Shown piece by piece: positions 16,600-24,755 of a DNA stretch of 64,000 nt (its first letter is position 1; each line of letters begins with the position of its first letter). A program made the translations under genes and the position numbers. The DNA is from JBMNGW01 sp050950025 (GTDB lineage Bacteria; Spirochaetota; Spirochaetia; Sphaerochaetales; Sphaerochaetaceae), in NCBI GenBank assembly GCA_050950025.1, contig JBMNGW010000002.1:59117-123116 (forward strand), read 5' to 3'. Below the pieces are notes generated by a model. The model was given only the letters and a program-made list of their open reading frames with translations. It had not been told where the DNA came from and searched no databases.

Positions 16600-17558
16600 A
16601 GTATGCTGTCATCTCATCATTTTTAAGCACTACCAAGGATAGGTTTCACGAATATAATGAACCTCTGGACTTGGAGGCTAAGTTTAAAATGGCTTCTGAA
16701 ATTCCCGAAATGGGAGCTTTGGAAGTTGTGTATCCGTACGAAGTCAATGACCCTGCTCAGACCTCTGCTTTAATGAAAAAATACAACCTCAACATTGCGG
16801 CTGTCAATGTCAACGTTAAAGCTGAGCCTGAGTTCAGAAACGGTGGACTTACCTCGCACGACAAAAAAGTACGTGATAAAGCTGTACGCTTTATTAAAGA
16901 GGCCAAGGAGTTTGCCAAAGAAATCGGTGCCGATAAAGTCACCTGCTGCCCCTTAGGAGATGGGTGGGAATTCAACTTCCAAGCTGATTATGCCAAGAAT
17001 TGGGGCTATTTGAAAGAAACCTTTGCCCAAGCCGCTGCGTATATGCCTGAAATTAAGCTTTTCATTGAGTTTAAGCCCAGCGAAACCCGAGGAACCTGTT
17101 TTTTGGACAATGCCTCAAAAACAGTCCTTTTGATTCAGCAGATTGGGCTCCCTAATCTGGGCGTCACTCTCGATTTTGGCCACTCAATGTACGGAGGGTT
17201 CAACCCGGCTGAAGATCTGTGTATCCTGCAAGAAAGCGGAGTCCCCTATTACATTCACATCAACGATAACGATGCTAAATGGGACTGGGACTACTTTGCC
17301 GGCAGCAAACACCTTCTGGCATACGCTGAATTCCTCTATTACCTCAAAAAATTCAATTACACCGATTATTTGACCAGTGATACCTCACCCACCCGTTGGG
17401 ACATCAAAAAGATGTTTGAGATCAACAACCGCCTTTCAAGCAAACTCGATCGAGCTTTGGACAGGATGGAGAAAGCTGGATTTGAAGCAGTTTTAGCAAA
17501 AAACGATTACATGGCAACATGGGAATTTTTGGAAGAGCACCTCTTTGGATTAAAGTAA
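16596..17558 (+). CDS. Xylose isomerase-like TIM-barrel protein (sugar phosphate isomerase/epimerase family)
   Basis: 320 residues. LFIEFKPSE (Glu), VTLDFGHSMYGG (Asp, His) and YYIHINDNDAKWDWDYF (His, Asp) are the metal-ligand strands of the AP-endonuclease-2/xylose-isomerase barrel. Reactions in the family include ketose epimerisation, aldose-ketose isomerisation and, in acid-sugar pathways, decarboxylation of 3-oxo acids. AAGGAGG lies before the ATG, which overlaps the upstream stop (ATGA), so translation is coupled. It faces the DUF1537 kinase gene tail to tail, and both probably serve one pathway. Confidence 0.8.
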   Translation: MKYAVISSFLSTTKDRFHEYNEPLDLEAKFKMASEIPEMGALEVVYPYEVNDPAQTSALMKKYNLNIAAVNVNVKAEPEFRNGGLTSHDKKVRDKAVRFIKEAKEFAKEIGADKVTCCPLGDGWEFNFQADYAKNWGYLKETFAQAAAYMPEIKLFIEFKPSETRGTCFLDNASKTVLLIQQIGLPNLGVTLDFGHSMYGGFNPAEDLCILQESGVPYYIHINDNDAKWDWDYFAGSKHLLAYAEFLYYLKKFNYTDYLTSDTSPTRWDIKKMFEINNRLSSKLDRALDRMEKAGFEAVLAKNDYMATWEFLEEHLFGLK

Positions 17559-17576
17559 CAGAGCAAACCATCTTTT

Positions 17577-17607
17577 GGAGCCGGCACCTAGCCGGCTCCA
17601 TTTTATT
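17577..17607 (+). terminator. Rho-independent terminator after the TIM-barrel operon
   Basis: GGAGCCGGC (17577-17585) and GCCGGCTCC (17591-17599) form a perfect 9-bp stem with a 5-base loop, followed by ATTTTATT. It lies between two convergent genes. Confidence 0.9.
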
Positions 17608-19033
17608 GCATCAGCATCTGGACAACAGAAGCCAGCGTTTCTTTTTCTCCCACATTTCCCGGAAACAAAATATAGGGCAGATGAGGATAACGACTCTCAT
17701 CTCCGGTTCTCCATACCGGCACCCCAGCTGCTACTTGTCCCAAAACCAACGCTTTGTGCACATGAAGAGCTTTTGTCCCCACATCACTAGATGTAATTCC
17801 CCCTTTGGCAATAATAAAGGCAGGTCGAACTGTTAAAGAAGAGACAATGCTTGTCAATGAATCAGAAATACGTGTTGAAAGCAGCAATTGTTTTTCAGCA
17901 CTCTCAGTGTCCAAATCAAGGCGCTCGCGCCGCGTGAAAATGAGTGCCGTACTCCCTTTTTCAATGGCTTTTTGGGCTGCGGCGGTTATCTTCTGAACTT
18001 CCGGCTCAAGTCCTTGGTCGCTTAGAACCAGATGTTGGTTAAACTCAAGTGGAACGATATTAAGCGAACTGCCCACTAGATAATTGATTTGTTCAGTTGT
18101 CCTTTTCACATGGGAGCCAACAATGATTAAACCGCCCCTTTTTTCATCGGCCCTTAGCAGTTCTTGTTGTGTCAAAAGGGGTCTATCGGGGTTATTGCTT
18201 ATAACCTTCAAAAAAGAGGCGGCAGTATGAAACAGAAATTCTTTACCTTTATTCAGGGCTTGGCACAACGCTATTGTGAAGACTCTCAGATCATCATAGG
18301 TAATGGCATTGACAATAATTTTTTGAAATCCGCTAGCTGATAAAAGGAGTTCAACAATAGGCTCAATAGCACAACGGCGAAGAAGATCCAATGAAATAGT
18401 CAAACAAGAGTCGGCCGTATAAGAGCCTTTGGTTTTTTCTTCACACCACTGGCGCAAGTCGCTGTTTTGATAGCCAAACGTTTTGTCTTTGGCATATTCT
18501 GTTTGCCCTACCGGCACAAGAACATCTTGTTGCTGAATGTAGTGGATGTTATCGATGGTGTAACGTCCCCCCTCTGCAAAAAAGGGGATAATAACCTCTG
18601 CGTCAAAGGGGGGATGACCCAACTTTTCACAGGTATTTTTTAGCTCAAGAGTCTCCAGCGGGTAATGACCTCTTAGAGTTGAATCGCCGCGACTGATTAA
18701 CAGAAATGGCTTATTAGCTTCTTGCATGATCCGTTTGGCTATCTTTTGATGTACTTTTTTAGTTTGTTCAACAGTCATAGCCCTGGAGTTGGTCAAAATG
18801 AAAGCCATCGTTTGTTGCTCAGCAAAGATTTCAGCAATACTCTTTTGACTCCAATCGGTATACACAAACAGATTATGAATCGATTGAATGCCTGTTGGAT
18901 CATCATCAAGTACTATAATTTTACGCCCCAGTTGCGCAAGCTCGGCAGCAAGTAAAGCCGCAATGTCGCTAGCTGGGCAACTCATAGGAGCTGCCAATGA
19001 GTGGAGCCTCTTTATCGGTATTGGGTTGTCCAT
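17603..19033 (-). CDS. Four-carbon acid sugar kinase family protein (DUF1537)
   Basis: 476 residues, full length. IIVLDDDPTGIQS (near residue 40) is the N-terminal substrate-domain signature, LLISRGDSTLRGHYPLE follows, and FIIAKGGITSSDVG near residue 410 is the C-terminal nucleotide-domain signature. Known members phosphorylate D-threonate, D- or L-erythronate and 3-oxo-isoapionate. The usual partners PdxA2 or OtnC are absent, so the substrate is open. AGGAGG precedes the ATG. The lyxose isomerase-like gene lies 57 bases upstream on the same strand, likely one operon. Confidence 0.85.
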   Translation of the reverse strand: MDNPIPIKRLHSLAAPMSCPASDIAALLAAELAQLGRKIIVLDDDPTGIQSIHNLFVYTDWSQKSIAEIFAEQQTMAFILTNSRAMTVEQTKKVHQKIAKRIMQEANKPFLLISRGDSTLRGHYPLETLELKNTCEKLGHPPFDAEVIIPFFAEGGRYTIDNIHYIQQQDVLVPVGQTEYAKDKTFGYQNSDLRQWCEEKTKGSYTADSCLTISLDLLRRCAIEPIVELLLSASGFQKIIVNAITYDDLRVFTIALCQALNKGKEFLFHTAASFLKVISNNPDRPLLTQQELLRADEKRGGLIIVGSHVKRTTEQINYLVGSSLNIVPLEFNQHLVLSDQGLEPEVQKITAAAQKAIEKGSTALIFTRRERLDLDTESAEKQLLLSTRISDSLTSIVSSLTVRPAFIIAKGGITSSDVGTKALHVHKALVLGQVAAGVPVWRTGDESRYPHLPYILFPGNVGEKETLASVVQMLMQ

Positions 19034-19090
19034 ATGCTTCCTCCTGTAACTGATAGGAGGCTATAAGAAAGGCAGATGCACCAAAGACAA

Positions 19091-19636
19091 TCAGGTGTCG
19101 ATAATAACAGTCGTTCGGACTATGGCTGGATCGGTAAACCGATCAAGAATATCGCGCACACAGGTTGAAAAACTGATGACAATGCCCCCTTCAGGGCCTC
19201 CTTGCATCCAGTGTTTTGTGCCCGGAGCTATAATAACTTGGTCTGAAGGCAACAAATCTATCCTCTTTGATGCGGTAAAACAGTGTGTTTTATCCTTGGG
19301 TATGAAAGAGGCATCAATTTCACCTTCTCCTTGCTCAAAATAGCGGACAAGGCCCCAGTAGCCTCTGAGAATCTCCTCTTTGCCCGGATCATCATCTACT
19401 GGGGGGTGCCAGTGCTCAGGTAAAATCTGGGCCGGCAGTAAAACTATCAATTTAGCACTGATGCGTTCTGTTTCAAAAAGGGTCAGAATCTGAGCCCCCT
19501 GCTGACTCACATTGCTTAAGCCAAAATCAGCCACCACAATAGAATCAAGTTCTTTTTCACTTAGAGGAAAGCCTGCTTCAACAAGCATGTTGGCCGCCAG
19601 TAAACGGAATTCTTTCTCTTGTGCTCGTGTTATCAT
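19091..19636 (-). CDS. D-lyxose isomerase-like cupin protein
   Basis: 181 residues with a cupin metal site: PEHWHPPVDD gives two histidines, GKEE the glutamate and APGTKHWMQGG the last histidine, in the order seen in D-lyxose/D-mannose ketol-isomerases. Those enzymes interconvert D-lyxose and D-xylulose with Mn2+. GGAAGGAG stands before the ATG. The upstream region, 19656-19762, is one copy of the 107-bp duplication made by the adjacent IS and carries two GntR-type palindromes. Confidence 0.8.
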   Translation of the reverse strand: MITRAQEKEFRLLAANMLVEAGFPLSEKELDSIVVADFGLSNVSQQGAQILTLFETERISAKLIVLLPAQILPEHWHPPVDDDPGKEEILRGYWGLVRYFEQGEGEIDASFIPKDKTHCFTASKRIDLLPSDQVIIAPGTKHWMQGGPEGGIVISFSTCVRDILDRFTDPAIVRTTVIIDT

Positions 19637-19655
19637 AAGCTCCTTCCAAAACCTC

Positions 19656-19762
19656 TTATTGTATGCAATATTTTACAATATAGGGCCAAGAAAGTCAAAA
19701 AATTATTCCCACATCTAAAATATGTATACAAAATATTGTTTTGACAACAGAGAAGAGTTGCT
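19656..19762. repeat. 107-bp target-site duplication, left copy
   Basis: This stretch is repeated base for base at 21951-22057 on the other side of the IS. It holds TTGTATGCAA (19659-19668), ATGTATACAA (19722-19731) and the TTGACA -35 box of the EamA promoter. The two palindromes are 63 bases apart centre to centre. The insertion therefore left a complete control region in front of each of the two divergent operons. Confidence 0.93.
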
Positions 19763-19900
19763 CCATGCTTCCGCAGCAAGTAACCGAACCACTTAGAGCG
19801 TAGTTTCTTTGATGAAAGAAATTATGCTTCTTTTTTTATCTTTTTGCTTGACTTAATATAGTAGTGTAGTGTAGTGTAATAGCAAGCTTGTGGAGGGCCT

Positions 19901-21847
19901 ATGGAATTAAAAGTCTTCACCAATAATAAGGGTAATGCCCTTTATTACATGCGTAGTGTTCGTAAAAAAGGGAAAAAGAACCCAACGAAGGAAAAAGTTA
20001 AGTTCCTTGGCTACGAAGAAGATCTTAAAAAGCTCTACGATGATCCTATTGCTCACTTCAGAGAAGAAGCTAAGAAACTTACAAGTAAAGAGAGAGAAGA
20101 AAAACGAGTTAATCTAAGCATTAATCTTGATGAGCACTTCCCTTTGGAAGAGCAAGACAGTAGTCTGACGGTTATTGATGATTTAGCATCAATAGGGCAT
20201 CTGCCTTTGTCAGTCATTTACCATGAGCTTGAAATAGACCAATTTGTCAAAAACAGGCGTAAGCATTGGCCAGTCAAAGCCAATGTTGAGAGTATCTTCC
20301 GGCTTTTAGTATTTGGCAGGATTCTGTTTCCGGCTTCAAAGTTCTCAACGTGGAAAAAGAGAGCAAAATTACTGCTAGGCAACAGTGAGTTCAGTGATGA
20401 CGATGTGTATCGTTCATTAGAGTTTTTTGCTACGTACAGCGATGATTTACTTGTTCATTTGCATCAGAAGGTAAAAAAGCTCTATAAGCGTGACACATCA
20501 CTGATGTTTTATGATGTGACTAACTATTTCTGGGAAATCGACAGCTGTGATGCAGATACAGTAGATGGAGAGGGATCTGTTGTCTTTGAAGGACTACGCA
20601 AGTATGGTCCTTCTAAAGAGCATCGTCCTGAGCCAATTGTTCAGCTTGGTCTGTTTATGGACACTGAGGGCTTACCGGTAGATTTTGGTCTGTTTGCTGG
20701 CAACAATAATGATGTGACGACTTTCTTACCGATGATTAAACACACTAAAGAGCGGATGGGTTTTAACAAAATGATTTACATTGGCGACAAAGGGATCATG
20801 AGTGGGACCAATGTAGCTAACATTCTTGCTCAGAAGCAGGGGTACATCATCAGCGATAGTGTGCGCAAGCAAGATAAAGAGACTGAGCGTTTTATTCTTG
20901 ATGATGAAGGCTACCGCACTACAACTGCTGTGATGAAGTGCCACACCCTTCATGAAGAAGAGCGCCTTATGGATTACACCAACAGTATTGGTCCCTACCA
21001 AGGCTCAGAGGATGCAGTACAAGAAGTAGTAGTCTTTAAAATGAAGTCACGTTTAGTTCCTGCAGAAGAGAGTAGCTGGGTTGAAGATGGGTCTAAGAAA
21101 GTAAAGGTTACGATTAATAAGCGTCAAATCGTCTTTTTCAGTCGTAAATACCAAGTCCGCTCACGCATAGATCGCTGCAATTCCATAAAGAAAGCTCAGC
21201 AAACAGGTACTATTTACAACGGCCATGGGGCCAACAAATATTTCACCAAGCAAGCCTATGATCCACAGACAGGGAAATTGTTACAAAAAGCAAAGCATAT
21301 TCGCTACTTAGATGAAAAAAAGATTGCAAAAGATGAACTCTTTGACGGCTACTATTTGATTGAAACGAATGTGATTGGAACCAACGAAGATGAGAAGCCG
21401 TGGGATGGGCATGCACGCTTTAGGACATATGATTGTCTGTTTGAGTTGAATAGGCCAGTTACTGACCAAGACATTGTTGAGATGTACCGTGGTCTTTGGA
21501 AGATTGAAGAATCTTTTAAGATTACCAAGACTCATCTACGGGCACGGCCGGTGTTCGTCAGAAAGCCTCAGAGCATCCAAGCTCATTTTCTTAGTTGTTT
21601 TGTTGCATTGCTTCTCATTCGAATCTTAGAAATAAAGAAATTGCACAATAAGATGCCCTATTCAAAGATCATAGAAACCCTCCAAGCTGCAAAGGTGGGA
21701 GAAGTTCAGGGCAATATTTACAAGAATTACTGCTCTTCTCCCCACCTCAGAGAAATTGGGCTTGCTACGACCTTAGACTTATGGAAAGTGTTCTACACCA
21801 AGCAGGAATTACGCTCAATGAACAACAAAACCAAAGATATTTATTAA
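19901..21847 (+). CDS. IS1634-family transposase
   Basis: 648 residues, DDE type of the IS4 superfamily. MFYDVTNYFWE near residue 207 carries the first Asp, YIGDKGIMSG near 300 the second, and YRGLWKIEESFKITK near 530 is the Tyr-Arg-Glu-Lys block with the catalytic Glu. A basic N-terminal region (RKKGKKNPTKEK) may bind the ends. GGAGGGCC precedes the ATG. Upstream, TTGACT at 19848 and GTAGT repeats running into TGTAAT may form the promoter. This copy is uninterrupted, so the element may be active. Confidence 0.95.
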   Translation: MELKVFTNNKGNALYYMRSVRKKGKKNPTKEKVKFLGYEEDLKKLYDDPIAHFREEAKKLTSKEREEKRVNLSINLDEHFPLEEQDSSLTVIDDLASIGHLPLSVIYHELEIDQFVKNRRKHWPVKANVESIFRLLVFGRILFPASKFSTWKKRAKLLLGNSEFSDDDVYRSLEFFATYSDDLLVHLHQKVKKLYKRDTSLMFYDVTNYFWEIDSCDADTVDGEGSVVFEGLRKYGPSKEHRPEPIVQLGLFMDTEGLPVDFGLFAGNNNDVTTFLPMIKHTKERMGFNKMIYIGDKGIMSGTNVANILAQKQGYIISDSVRKQDKETERFILDDEGYRTTTAVMKCHTLHEEERLMDYTNSIGPYQGSEDAVQEVVVFKMKSRLVPAEESSWVEDGSKKVKVTINKRQIVFFSRKYQVRSRIDRCNSIKKAQQTGTIYNGHGANKYFTKQAYDPQTGKLLQKAKHIRYLDEKKIAKDELFDGYYLIETNVIGTNEDEKPWDGHARFRTYDCLFELNRPVTDQDIVEMYRGLWKIEESFKITKTHLRARPVFVRKPQSIQAHFLSCFVALLLIRILEIKKLHNKMPYSKIIETLQAAKVGEVQGNIYKNYCSSPHLREIGLATTLDLWKVFYTKQELRSMNNKTKDIY

Positions 21848-21878
21848 TGTACTACAATCTGTAAGATGTTATGGAAGA

Positions 21879-21926
21879 GGGTTGTTGAATAATTGACGTT
21901 AATGCAATTAGTTAGCAACCCTTTTT
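21879..21926 (+). terminator. Terminator of the IS transposase gene
   Basis: GGGTTG (21879-21884) and CAACCC (21916-21921) with TTTTT after it. The same structure is in the second copy. It shields genes beyond the IS from transposase transcription. Confidence 0.75.
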
Positions 21927-21950
21927 CTTGTTTTTACTGCGGAACTCAGG

Positions 21951-22057
21951 TTATTGTATGCAATATTTTACAATATAGGGCCAAGAAAGTCAAAAAATTA
22001 TTCCCACATCTAAAATATGTATACAAAATATTGTTTTGACAACAGAGAAGAGTTGCT
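21951..22057. repeat. 107-bp target-site duplication, right copy
   Basis: Identical to 19656-19762. Here it feeds the EamA-transketolase operon and contains TTGTATGCAA (21954-21963), ATGTATACAA (22017-22026) and the TTGACA box at 22036. Confidence 0.93.
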
Positions 22058-22064
22058 GTATGCT
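22036..22064 (+). promoter_or_regulatory. Sigma-70 promoter of the EamA-transketolase operon
   Basis: TTGACA (22036-22041), 17 bases, TATGCT (22059-22064). The start point would fall at about 22070-22071, on or next to the EamA start codon, so the mRNA may be leaderless. The GTATAC palindrome at 22017-22026 sits just ahead of the -35 box. Confidence 0.7.
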
Positions 22065-22070
22065 TTTGCT

Positions 22071-22985
22071 ATGAAAAAGAACGTAAGCATCCTTCTCATA
22101 TTCCTCGCTACTGTCGGATATGGGCTCATGCCTATTTTCACCCTCATCGCCTATCGACACCAAGTCAGTCCCAGTGAATTGGTATTGCTACGATTCGCCG
22201 GGGCCGCACTGATTATGTGGCTCTATTTGGCTATTGCAAAGAAGACTGCTTTTATCAAAACGATAGGGCTAAGGGGAGCTTTGCGCATCGTGATTATGCT
22301 TGGCATCCCGTTTTCTCTTTCCATTGTTGCTAAGTTTGTCGCTTTTACCACTATGCCGGTGGGCGTGGTGCAAGCCATTTTCTACGGATATCCGCTTTTA
22401 GTCATGCTTATCGGTATTGCCATTGGTCGCGAAACATTCCACATTTCCCGCCTATTTGGCTATTTAATAATCTTTGGCGGTATTTTACTGACTCTAGATC
22501 TTAAAGATACTCGCATTACGGTTACCGGTCTGCTACTCTCCTTTTTTGCCACCTTTATTTATAGCTGGTACATTTTAAGCATTCGCGACAAAAAAGTGTT
22601 GCCGATTAGCAGCGATTATATCACCAGTTTTGTGATGATTGCCGGAACTCTGGTGATTCTCATCGCTTTCCCGTTTATGCCCAACAATGCTTTTACCTTT
22701 TCCAAAGGGGCCTGGTGGGGTATTGCCGGGTTGATTCTCATCTCCACTGTCGGCTCCTTTCATGCCTTTAATACCGGAGCCAAGCATGTTGAAGGGAGTT
22801 TAGCTTCAATCATTATGTGCTTTGAACCCATTGTCACCATTATTTTTGAAATCTTGTTTCTCGGAGGCCACTATTCAGTGCGCCAGTATATAGGAATCAT
22901 CTTGATTCCTGCCGGGATTATTTTATCGTTGGTGCTCTCGCGCCAAAAGCAACAAACGGAGATACCCAATGGCAAGTCCGACTGA
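22071..22985 (+). CDS. EamA/DMT-family transporter
   Basis: About 304 residues and ten hydrophobic helices arranged as two EamA repeats, LPxx-type signatures such as LVLLRFAGAALIMWL and the ALPxxN-like region near 240. DMT carriers move metabolites or amino acids across the inner membrane; the substrate here is probably tied to the transketolase genes (inference). The start is the ATG at 22071. The longer frame from 22017 runs through an operator and promoter. No Shine-Dalgarno site is visible. It overlaps the transketolase gene by 17 bases. Confidence 0.75.
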   Translation: MKKNVSILLIFLATVGYGLMPIFTLIAYRHQVSPSELVLLRFAGAALIMWLYLAIAKKTAFIKTIGLRGALRIVIMLGIPFSLSIVAKFVAFTTMPVGVVQAIFYGYPLLVMLIGIAIGRETFHISRLFGYLIIFGGILLTLDLKDTRITVTGLLLSFFATFIYSWYILSIRDKKVLPISSDYITSFVMIAGTLVILIAFPFMPNNAFTFSKGAWWGIAGLILISTVGSFHAFNTGAKHVEGSLASIIMCFEPIVTIIFEILFLGGHYSVRQYIGIILIPAGIILSLVLSRQKQQTEIPNGKSD

Positions 22986-23814
22986 ACTACAAACGAACGC
23001 ACATCTTGAGCTTATGGCTCAGAAGCTGCGCAAAACCATTCTCACCATGATTCATCAAGCCGCCTCAGGACATCCGGGAGGCTCTCTTTCCGCTGCCGAT
23101 ATTGTGGCTGTCCTCTATTTTGATGAGCTGCGAGTCGATCCCAAGCAGCCGCAATGGCCCGATCGCGATCGGTTTGTCCTTTCCAAAGGACATGTCTGTC
23201 CTGTTCTCTATTCTGCTTTGGCCTTAAAAGGGTACTTCCCTATGGAGGTTATTCACACATTGCGCAAAGAGGGGTCAATACTGCAAGGACATCCCGATAT
23301 GAAACGCTGTCCAGGAATCGATATCAGCACCGGATCTTTGGGCCAAGGACTTTCAACTGCAGTGGGAATGGCCTTAGCCGGCAAGCGCGATAACAAAGAC
23401 TACCGCGTATATTGTCTTATCGGCGATGGGGAATCGCAGGAGGGACAGATTTGGGAAGCGGTGATGAGTGCCGTAAAATACCAACTCGACAATTTGGTTA
23501 TCATCGTTGATAACAACGGCCTGCAAAATGATGATACGTGTGATGTGGTGATGCCGTTAGGCGATCTTGAGGCTAAATTTGAGGCCTTCGGCTGCAATGT
23601 ACAAGCAATTGATGGTCATTCAATTCCCCATATTAGAGCAGCCTTTGCCGCTACCCGTAAAAAAGAAAACAGCGGTAAACCGCACTGTATTGTCGCCAAA
23701 ACAGTAAAAGGAAAGGGAGTCTCCTTTATGGAGAACGTCGTATCGTGGCACGGAACAGCTCCCAATCAACAACAGTTTGATTTGGCTATCCAAGAGATAG
23801 GAGAACAACAATGA
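22969..23814 (+). CDS. Transketolase, N-terminal (thiamine diphosphate-binding) subunit
   Basis: 281 residues. HPGGSLSAADI, VLSKGHVCP and GDGESQEGQIWEA...DNNGLQND form the pyrophosphate-side domain, with GDG...N(G) as the ThDP/Mg motif. A separate N-terminal subunit is usual in archaea and Firmicutes and in catabolic systems such as apulose-4-phosphate and sulfosugar transketolases. GGAG lies ahead of the ATG. Start overlaps the EamA gene and its end overlaps the C-subunit start (ATGA), so the three are coupled. Confidence 0.88.
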   Translation: MASPTELQTNAHLELMAQKLRKTILTMIHQAASGHPGGSLSAADIVAVLYFDELRVDPKQPQWPDRDRFVLSKGHVCPVLYSALALKGYFPMEVIHTLRKEGSILQGHPDMKRCPGIDISTGSLGQGLSTAVGMALAGKRDNKDYRVYCLIGDGESQEGQIWEAVMSAVKYQLDNLVIIVDNNGLQNDDTCDVVMPLGDLEAKFEAFGCNVQAIDGHSIPHIRAAFAATRKKENSGKPHCIVAKTVKGKGVSFMENVVSWHGTAPNQQQFDLAIQEIGEQQ

Positions 23815-24752
23815 GCACGACACATGGATTGCCCACCAGAGATGCCTATGGCAAAGCGCTAGTTGAACTAGGCGCCCGTCATCCAAACCTCTATGTTATT
23901 GATGCCGATATCGGTAAATCATGCAAAACAACAGAATTCATGCACCTGTATCCTAATCAGCATGTCAATGTCGGTATTGCCGAACAAAATGCAGCTGGGG
24001 TGGCTGCAGGTCTGGCGACTTGCGGTAAGCTCCCTTTTATTACCACCTATGCCGTATTTGGCAGTATGCGAATGCTTGAGCAAGTTAGACAGGAAATCTG
24101 TTATACCAATTTGAATGTTAAAATCGCCTGCTCTCATGGTGGACTGACTCCTGCCAATGATGGAGCAAGCCATCAAGGAATTGAAGATTTAGGGATTTAT
24201 CGGACAATTCCCCATATGAGTGTTGTGGCCCCTTCCGATTATTACAGTGCCTATGCACTGACTATTGCTGCAGCCGAACGTCACAATGGACCTTTATACA
24301 TTCGCTTTACCCGCGATGCCACACCTTTTATTTACCAACCAGAAGAGACCTTTGAAATTGGCCAAGCCAAAACCCTTTCTGAAGGAGATGATGTTACGAT
24401 AATTAGTAACGGAGTTGTCTTATCAATCGCCCTTCAAGCTAAAGAAGAGTTGCAAAATAGGGGGATAGCAGTCCGCTTAATTGATATGCACACTATCAAA
24501 CCGCTTGACATTGCGGCTGTAGAAAAATCAATCGCAACAACGAAAGGAATTATTACCATTGAAGATCACTCCATCTACAATGGTTTAGGTTCAGCTGTCA
24601 GCGAGGTTGTTGCCCAAAAAGGCCAAGGCAAAGTGGCCATCATCGGCATTCGCGACCAATTTGGTGAATCGGCTCCTTATGAACGGCTGTTGGCCAAAAA
24701 CGACATCACTGTTGAAGAGGTGTTAAAACAAGCTACAAAGCTGCTGGGCTAA
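23811..24752 (+). CDS. Transketolase, C-terminal subunit
   Basis: 313 residues: the pyrimidine-side domain begins with YVIDADIGKS and has VNVGIAEQNAAGVAAGLA, including the Glu that activates ThDP, and GASHQGIEDL; the C-terminal domain has the PYIRF-type RFTRDATPF stretch. With the N-subunit it transfers two-carbon units between ketose and aldose phosphates. Placement in a sugar-acid island, beside a carrier and under GntR-type operators, suggests a dedicated catabolic enzyme and not the housekeeping copy. Confidence 0.88.
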   Translation: MSTTHGLPTRDAYGKALVELGARHPNLYVIDADIGKSCKTTEFMHLYPNQHVNVGIAEQNAAGVAAGLATCGKLPFITTYAVFGSMRMLEQVRQEICYTNLNVKIACSHGGLTPANDGASHQGIEDLGIYRTIPHMSVVAPSDYYSAYALTIAAAERHNGPLYIRFTRDATPFIYQPEETFEIGQAKTLSEGDDVTIISNGVVLSIALQAKEELQNRGIAVRLIDMHTIKPLDIAAVEKSIATTKGIITIEDHSIYNGLGSAVSEVVAQKGQGKVAIIGIRDQFGESAPYERLLAKNDITVEEVLKQATKLLG

Positions 24753-24755
24753 AAA

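Larger units (their letters stand above)
19763..21950 (+). mobile_element. IS1634-like insertion sequence, intact copy (2188 bp)
   Basis: Ends were set by comparison with the copy at 30488-32682 and by the flanking duplication. Terminal inverted repeats start CC and share TTCCGCAG at positions 7-14 (left CCATGCTTCCGCAG, right end read inward CCTGAGTTCCGCAG). One transposase gene fills it, with a terminator behind. The 107-bp duplicated target agrees with the IS1634 family, known in Mycoplasma for variable target duplications from tens to hundreds of bases. Confidence 0.92.

Noticed and set aside
19854..19882. CRISPR-like or microsatellite array
   Set aside because: Only four to five 5-base units with no spacers, confined to the IS leader; described as a promoter repeat instead.
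22017..22070. Longer EamA protein starting at 22017
   Set aside because: The added codons consist of the operator palindrome and promoter, and they would precede the first membrane helix with a polar, unconserved stretch.
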